A DNA stretch of 64,000 nucleotides from Chrysomallon squamiferum. Taxonomy: Eukaryota; Mollusca; Gastropoda; Neomphalida; Peltospiridae. The stretch covers positions 14,212,842 to 14,276,841 of the forward strand of contig CM022679.1 in assembly GCA_012295275.1 (NCBI GenBank), written 5' to 3'. The position numbers and the translations under genes are program-made. The notes under the pieces were generated by a model. That model was given only the letters and a program-made list of their open reading frames with translations. It was not told where the DNA came from and made no database searches. This document shows positions 63,545 to 64,000 of this stretch, piece by piece (within the stretch, counting starts at the first letter, position 1; every line of letters begins with the position of its first letter).

Positions 63545-64000
63545 TGCACTGATTTAGCCTATGCTCTACCACTGAGCTGCCAGCTCTATGCTCTACACTG
63601 GGTCAGCCTATGTTCTATCACTCAATCAACTCTGTGTTCTATTACTAAACTAGCTCTATGCTCTCTACCTGTGGGTCAATTCTGTGTTCTACCACTGAAT
63701 CAATTCTGTGTTCTGCCACTGAATCAATTCTGTGCTCTACCACTGAATCAATTCTGTGTTCTGCCACTGAATCAATTCTGTGTTCTACCACTGAATCAAT
63801 TCTGTGCTCTACCACTGAATCAATTCTGTGTTCTGCCACTGAATCAATTCTGTGCTCTGCCACTGAATCAATTCTGTGCTCTGCCACTGAATCAATTCTG
63901 TGTTCTGCCACTGAGCCAGCTCTATGCTCTACCACTGAGCCAGCTCTGTGCTCTACCACTGAATCAGCTCTATGCTGTACCAGTGAACCAGCTCTATGCT
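63545..64000 (-). repeat. 24-bp minisatellite carrying tRNA A-box motifs, about 19 units, open at the window edge
   Basis: On the minus strand the unit is CAGAATTGATTCAGTGGTAG plus AGCA. Flanking units read AGCTGGCTCAGTGGTAGAGC and contain TGGCTCAGTGG, an exact Pol III A box (63918-63908 and 63942-63932). The centre units are homogeneous and the left edge (63545-63680) is diverged. Because 24 is a multiple of three, the minus strand stays open as an SVAEHRID-type octapeptide repeat (63645-63959); I do not regard it as a gene. Confidence 0.9.

Noticed and set aside
63645-63959. 104-codon SVAEHRID repeat protein on the minus strand
   Set aside because: It is the translation of a 24-bp minisatellite; a unit divisible by three keeps the frame open without selection.

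Overview
This is a eukaryotic, AT-rich, gene-poor window that is almost entirely intron or intergenic DNA. The best clue to the host is a tRNA-headed SINE seen as two near-complete copies and several fragments. It has a core around GGGAAGGT..TATAAA..TTGCTGCTAATT and a tail around GTGTTGA..AATAAAACATTTCTT. I know this element from gastropod and bivalve genomes, so I read the window as molluscan. The assignment rests on recall plus comparison of the copies with each other. There is no operon, CRISPR array, rRNA operon or bacterial feature.

Genes. (1) At 18509-18604 (+) is the first coding exon of an N-terminal PDZ protein (PPWGFRIQGG core) of the ALP/Enigma/Zasp, synaptopodin-2 or Shroom kind. 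It ends on a clean GTAAGT donor. No second exon was found in the remaining 45 kb, so most of 18.6-64 kb is probably its first intron. (2) Head-to-head with it, a likely short first exon (17857-17888, -) and, 12 kb away, a clean internal exon (5759-5857, -) mark one or two minus-strand genes. A promoter-like interval of about 620 bp with an ETS site and a YY1-like site lies between the two start codons. (3) Inside the presumed PDZ intron, on the opposite strand, is a compact two-exon gene (51892-52791, -). It has an ETS site, an RFX X-box, a strong Kozak ATG, a phase-consistent GT-AG intron, a stop codon and AATAAA. It would encode about 130 residues I do not recognise. Its only flaw is a run of six G just after the ATG that puts the start one base out of frame. 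It is the most interesting object in the window.

Layout. 0.4-17.8 kb: minus-strand exon(s) in microsatellite- and poly(A)-rich DNA, with a degenerate satellite of about 145 bp at 1.2-2.4 kb and a SINE at 8.3 kb. 17.8-18.6 kb: bidirectional promoter and PDZ exon. 18.6-51.8 kb: presumed intron with many old, degenerate tandem arrays (units of 11 to about 130 bp), SINE copies and long (CT), (AG), (TG) and (TA) tracts. 48.9-49.0 kb: a CArG/TEAD/E-box cluster. 51.8-52.8 kb: nested gene. 52.8-64 kb: more tandem arrays, ACT/AGT inverted microsatellites, a nuclear-receptor and T-box site cluster at 59.6-59.8 kb, and a 24-bp minisatellite carrying tRNA A-box motifs that runs off the right edge.

Tandem DNA is unusually abundant: about 19 minisatellite-scale arrays besides several dozen microsatellites. 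Most units are diverged from one another, so this looks like long-term turnover rather than recent amplification.
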